DNA of 64,000 nucleotides from positions 62,159,397 to 62,223,396 of the forward strand of contig NC_134414.1 of NCBI RefSeq assembly GCF_030867145.1, given 5' to 3'. Below the pieces are notes generated by a model. It had not been told where the DNA came from and searched no databases. It was given only the letters and a program-made list of their open reading frames with translations. Shown here one piece after another: positions 60,901 through 64,000 of the stretch; the stretch's first letter is position 1; the number at the start of each line of letters is the position of its first letter. Origin of the DNA: Opisthocomus hoazin. Its lineage: Eukaryota; Chordata; Aves; Opisthocomiformes; Opisthocomidae. A program made the translations under genes and the position numbers.

Positions 60901-63386
60901 GTAAGAAATCTCTGTATTATTAAAATAATTTCACTACAGAGTAAAATCCCTTTTCATTAGTTTAAGAATTCTTCACACAACAAATATTTTGAAATTAACA
61001 TTTCATCAGTTTTTCCTTCCTCCTCAAATTATCTAAAGCTTCTGTTGTAACTGGTCCTTCTCCCCATATGGCCTCTCAGAAATTTTTTAATTTGTTGAAA
61101 AAAAAAATCTGTACATTTTTCTTAGACAAATCCCATTTCCTCTCCCCTTGACAGGTTTTAGAACTAAGAGAAATAATAATAAAAACCAACATGATTTAAG
61201 TATAGTTCAATGATTCAAATAATTTATAAAATGGTTTTAACCTTTAAATGTTTCACTTCTTTAACTTTTTCTGATTACTTCCCTACTTTAAATGAAAGTA
61301 GAGTTAATTGACCACAGAATATTGGTATGGTAACAACACTGTGCATACTGAGAAAAAAGTGAAAACTGTTTTCACAAAGCACCAAACAATATAAATAGAG
61401 GTTCATTGCTTCCCTCAACTAGTAAACAATATCACAATGCCACAAGTTAAAATAACTACATAATGATCTATATGTAACTACAGATACACTCTGGAAGAAC
61501 TATCTAGAATGGATGACTGTCTATTTTGATAATGTTTTCTGTGGTTTTCCTCCTTGACATTTGAAGTCGCATGGAAAAACAATTTCAAGACTTACAAACA
61601 TCTCCACATTTTTCTCTATACGAATTCCATTATATGCATATACCGGAAAATAAGCATATTTTTTAGAAGAAAACATAAATTTATTTCATCAATTAGTTTC
61701 ATTTACCTTAAAGTGCTCCAATACCATATATGTGCTAGGAAATATTCTCGTATTATTTTATTTTGGTTTTATTTATTCTTTTCGATAGTGCATCTCTACA
61801 GCTACTTCATGAGACTTCTCAATGCTGACATACAGCAAAGCAATTCGGATTACATTCTTTCAGTGTAACTACTCTTACAGCTATGATTTGACAAGCAACA
61901 CATTCGGGAAGACAGTGTTACATTTGAAGGTACTGGGTGTGGACCTATCAAAAAAACTTACCATGCATCAATGGTAGACTTGGTTTAGATTCTTCAAGAT
62001 GCTTTACAGTAGTGTTCACTAAAATAGCATAAAAGTAAAATATAATGCAAATGTCTTATAGTAGACAGTAACAGAAAAATACAGATTCACAAATGTAGCA
62101 ATATTTAATCATATTTATTAATCATGCAAATTTTGGCTTTCATGAGGGAAAAACAAACAAATCGTTTACAAAGTAAAAATTGGTCCTTCACAACATAAAA
62201 GTGCGTCTCTAGATATGCTTAACATTTTTAATACTTCTAGAACCAGGAAAAGAAACTAGTAACTGCATTGTCACTGAACTGTAATGTGAGCCTGCACTAG
62301 TCAGATCATCTCTCTGGTCATGTCTGGATGCTGCTTTTGTGTCCCGGGGAAGAAGCCTTGGCCCAAAGCTACTTAGTCAAGTCTAGCCTGATCGACATTT
62401 GTATTCCTCGAAGAGGATGTAATGCATCCACACTTCATATCAATTAGTGCATTTATATCATGCACAGAACGTAGCCTTGGAGCGAATTATCACTTCACGT
62501 CTATGTTCCTCACATCAGCTTGGGGCCTACAAGTAAATTTGCTTGTGTGCCACGGTCTTGCCTGTGAAGCACTTGTCTGTGCTTCTGTGTGGCTGAGTAT
62601 GACCTGCTCCAGCTGCAAAGCCACACAGCCACACTACTGCTGTGCTCTCCTCAAACTACCTAATTTCTCCCTGTTAGATGCAGTTCACGCCAATGTCCTG
62701 CTAATAAAGCAAGATGGTTTCCAAACTGGGATTAGAATTAATTCAGCTGTCATCATCTATTGCAATAAACCTCTTTCAAGTCACTGCAACTGCGGCATCA
62801 ACTGTACAGGTGTTTGTGGTGCAGGACTGCATCCTAAAACACTATTATCAGGTACAGCTATCTGTAATGGACTTCAGATATTAAAGCATCGCACAGACAA
62901 AAATATCACAGTTCTTAAAATTCTTCAAACATCTGTGTCTTGACTGAGAAGTTAATCAGTTTTGACTACTTTTCCATTATTATTCCTTTTGTGAGTTCTG
63001 CAGCCTAAGGACAGTCAAGCACGAAAAAACAATTAAAATTACACTTCACAAAGCAAAGCCAAAAGTTGTTTACATAATACAAAATAGAACTGCTATATTT
63101 CACACCTTTTCACTACTCAAGCGAACAACTTTGTACATTATAAGTCCTTACAGGTGCAAAACATGAACTCTGAAAATCATGGAATGGAAACAGGTAGGTA
63201 CCCTGTGAAACTGATTTGATTTCAATACTTACTTAGTAAAACTGATGCCTGCATTTTTTAATGAATTGTCACATTTGTTTCAGTCAAGCTGCTGAAATCA
63301 GAAACCAAACCTGCTTTTGCTTACAGTTTGTACTTACCATCACATGGTTTAATGCTTGCAACTGATCTTGTGGACAATTCTTTTAT
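42880..63386 (-). CDS. DZIP1: DZIP1 (DAZ-interacting zinc finger protein 1), C-terminal half, 11 exons
   Basis: Centriole and ciliary basal-body protein needed for ciliogenesis and Hedgehog signalling. Coding exons in transcript order: 63386-63338, 62018-61962, 54747-54688, 51732-51590, 51257-51062, 50703-50574, 50382-50332, 49516-49317, 48932-48802, 43932-43761, 42962-42880. All are GT-AG and the phases join exactly, giving 1,272 nt or 423 residues plus stop. Landmarks that match the DZIP1 family as I know it are IKELSTRSV, the acidic [60 protein letters not shown] and a terminal [11 protein letters not shown]. The part here is the low-complexity, acidic and Ser-rich C-terminal half. The C2H2 finger and main coiled coil are beyond position 64,000. 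Family members are about 850-870 residues, so roughly half is present. The gene is convergent with CLDN10, as in mammals. DZIP1L, the paralogue, is less likely given the neighbour. Confidence 0.96.
43761..43932 (-). CDS. DZIP1: DZIP1 exon with the DWDISS motif
   Basis: 172 nt, phase 0 to phase 1. Begins [17 protein letters not shown] and ends KRSAPKEE-G. Acceptor CTTAG, donor GTAACG. Confidence 0.96.
43933..48801 (-). other. DZIP1: DZIP1 intron with a large CR1
   Basis: 4.9 kb. About a third is an antisense CR1 (45868-47520). The remainder is A/T-rich with only short frames. Confidence 0.85.
45868..47520 (-). mobile_element. CR1 LINE with degraded reverse transcriptase, inside a DZIP1 intron
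   Basis: About 1.65 kb in the same orientation as DZIP1. The 3' end at 45868 starts CATGGAATCACAGAATGG. Minus-strand ORF2 pieces include [19 protein letters not shown] (46570-46640 region), a [17 protein letters not shown] piece, and [18 protein letters not shown] with [16 protein letters not shown] (47072-47371). The many small deletions and frameshifts make it older than the copy at 33025. The 5' limit is approximate. Confidence 0.93.
48802..48932 (-). CDS. DZIP1: DZIP1 exon with [11 protein letters not shown]
   Basis: 131 nt, phase 1 to phase 0. Encodes [19 protein letters not shown] and [11 protein letters not shown]. Acceptor CTTTAG, donor GTATCA. Confidence 0.95.
49317..49516 (-). CDS. 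DZIP1: DZIP1 exon with TPPFSSEEE
   Basis: 200 nt, phase 2 to phase 1. Encodes [14 protein letters not shown] followed by a Ser/Gln-rich stretch and [10 protein letters not shown]. Acceptor GCTTAG. The donor GTTTTTTC is weak, but the frame and the family alignment on both sides support it. Confidence 0.92.
50332..50382 (-). CDS. DZIP1: DZIP1 small exon
   Basis: 51 nt, phase 2 to phase 2. Encodes [16 protein letters not shown] and joins to TTPPF in the next exon. Being a multiple of three, it could be skipped without a frameshift. Acceptor TTTTAG, donor GTATGT. Confidence 0.93.
50574..50703 (-). CDS. DZIP1: DZIP1 exon, basic Ser/Thr-rich segment
   Basis: 130 nt, phase 1 to phase 2. Encodes [18 protein letters not shown] and [16 protein letters not shown]. 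Low conservation is expected here. Acceptor TTGTAG, donor GTAAGA. Confidence 0.92.
51062..51257 (-). CDS. DZIP1: DZIP1 exon, helical segment
   Basis: 196 nt, phase 0 to phase 1. Encodes [18 protein letters not shown], then [19 protein letters not shown], a charged helical region of the family. Acceptor CCTCAG, donor GTTAAA. Confidence 0.95.
51590..51732 (-). CDS. DZIP1: DZIP1 exon, helical segment
   Basis: 143 nt, phase 1 to phase 0. Encodes [17 protein letters not shown] and [16 protein letters not shown]. Acceptor TTTTAG, donor GTAGTA. Confidence 0.95.
51733..54687 (-). other. DZIP1: DZIP1 intron
   Basis: 3.0 kb, A/T-rich, with an A run at about 52831-52848. No repeat family or hosted gene recognised. 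Short frames such as 53093-53302 on the + strand have no support. Confidence 0.8.
54688..54747 (-). CDS. DZIP1: DZIP1 exon with [12 protein letters not shown]
   Basis: 60 nt, phase 1 to phase 1. Encodes [19 protein letters not shown], clearly the family's acidic motif. Acceptor ATTAG, donor GTAATG. Length divisible by three. Confidence 0.95.
54748..61961 (-). other. DZIP1: DZIP1 long intron
   Basis: 7.2 kb, mostly A/T-rich and unlike any family I recognise. Holds a TA run near 55362-55373 and a G-poor, CCTA-rich tract at about 57340-58450. No CR1 found, unlike the introns of CLDN10. Confidence 0.8.
57340..58450. repeat. G-poor tract rich in CCTA words, resembling degenerate TAACCC repeats
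   Basis: On the + strand this 1.1-kb stretch is poor in G and repeats words such as CCTAACTC, CTCCTAGC, CACCTAGA and CCTAATCCTAATCCTAACCC (58035-58054), and ACCTAACCCC (58311-58320). The pattern resembles a strongly degenerate telomere-like or satellite-like array. Only the word content supports this; the limits are approximate. Confidence 0.4.
61962..62018 (-). CDS. DZIP1: DZIP1 small exon
   Basis: 57 nt, phase 1 to phase 1. Encodes [18 protein letters not shown], aligned with the family segment just before the EQA..LEPIEE motif. Acceptor TTTTAG, donor GTAAGT. Length divisible by three. Confidence 0.93.
62019..63337 (-). other. DZIP1: DZIP1 intron with a long chance-like frame on the other strand
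   Basis: 1.3 kb. A 173-codon frame on the + strand at 62422-62943 matches no family I know. Nothing else recognised. Confidence 0.7.
63338..63386 (-). CDS. DZIP1: DZIP1 exon, first one visible in the window
   Basis: 49 nt, phase 0 to phase 1. Encodes [16 protein letters not shown], following the coiled coil in the family. Acceptor TTTTAG, donor GTAAGT. The preceding exon lies beyond position 64,000 or was not recognisable in 63387-64000. Confidence 0.92.
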
Positions 63387-64000
63387 CTAAAAGAGAAAGA
63401 CAGATACATGAATAGTTACAAATGTGAAACAGTCAATATTTAGAAATGAGCATTTAGTACAAAATACCTAGTTCCAGTACAGAAATTGTTGTTTATGATT
63501 TGGGGAGAAAAATACTACTTTTGTGGTACTCTATTGTACTGCCTAATCTATATTTCATTCATGCTTAATGAATGCTGAAGACTTATTTCTCTTTGTTGTC
63601 TTATGTGAATTCATGGTTTGTACACCCTGTTATTACACGCTATAAAGCGAAATGAGAGTGGACTTATAGGACACTTCAGCACTCACAGTTTCAACACTCT
63701 CTGCTCCAGCAAGTCCTGTTCAATTTTGCAAGTCTAGCTTCACGCCAGGGAAACACCTCACTGCGCGCTGATTTTAAATATACCAACAGTTTTCCTGTCT
63801 ACTCTACAGTTTTGTCTATTTGACACCCAAGACATGCGCTGAACAAAATCGAGAGCATCGAGGAAACAAGCTGTCTGTAATTTGATCTAAAGAAAACAGG
63901 AAACTTGTGAATCTTGTACCATCAAAACAATGTTCTGACTCCAATTCCCAAAACAGAAGCTAAACCTAAACCATACAGACACACAGTCAATGCCAGCTAG
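63387..64000 (-). other. DZIP1: DZIP1 intron, continues past the window edge
   Basis: A/T-rich, no coding block with family similarity seen on the minus strand. Confidence 0.7.

Overview
This window is nuclear DNA from a bird, most likely a neognath. Two things point there. The two protein genes are vertebrate orthologues in their conserved neighbourhood. The interspersed repeats are almost all CR1 LINEs with the avian 3' tails ATTCTATGATTCT or ATTCTGTGATTCTGTG, plus long avian-type endogenous retrovirus LTRs. There are no SINEs of mammalian type and nothing bacterial or plasmid-like. The species cannot be told from what I can read.

Layout. Positions 1-23,300 look intergenic: I find no supportable coding exon, several CR1 copies on both strands (one broken by a sense CR1 end), a complete solo LTR with a perfect 5-bp target-site duplication (9194-10186), and a second, truncated LTR (13288-13475). 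From about 23,400 to 24,750 there is a CpG-rich promoter region. CLDN10 (claudin-10, b-type first exon) runs on the + strand from 23,886 to about 40,860. Its five coding exons (220, 162, 82, 108 and 115 nt) join in frame to give 228 residues. From about 42,000 to the right edge lies the 3' half of DZIP1 on the - strand: eleven coding exons encode the last 423 residues, with all phases matching, and the zinc finger and N-terminal half lie beyond 64,000.

The two genes are convergent (tail to tail), with about 2 kb between stop codon of DZIP1 and poly(A) signal of CLDN10. This is the arrangement I know from mammals, so the block is ancient. The genes are not known to act together: claudin-10 forms paracellular ion channels in tight junctions, while DZIP1 is a centriole and ciliary basal-body protein in Hedgehog signalling.

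No undescribed biological system is apparent. The items most worth a second look are a perfect 14-bp inverted repeat about 0.9 kb upstream of CLDN10, a NAGNAG acceptor at the last CLDN10 exon, weak donor sites in both genes, the degenerate repeat cascade inside the solo LTR, the broken and nested CR1 at 5101-6535, and a G-poor, CCTA-rich tract in a DZIP1 intron.
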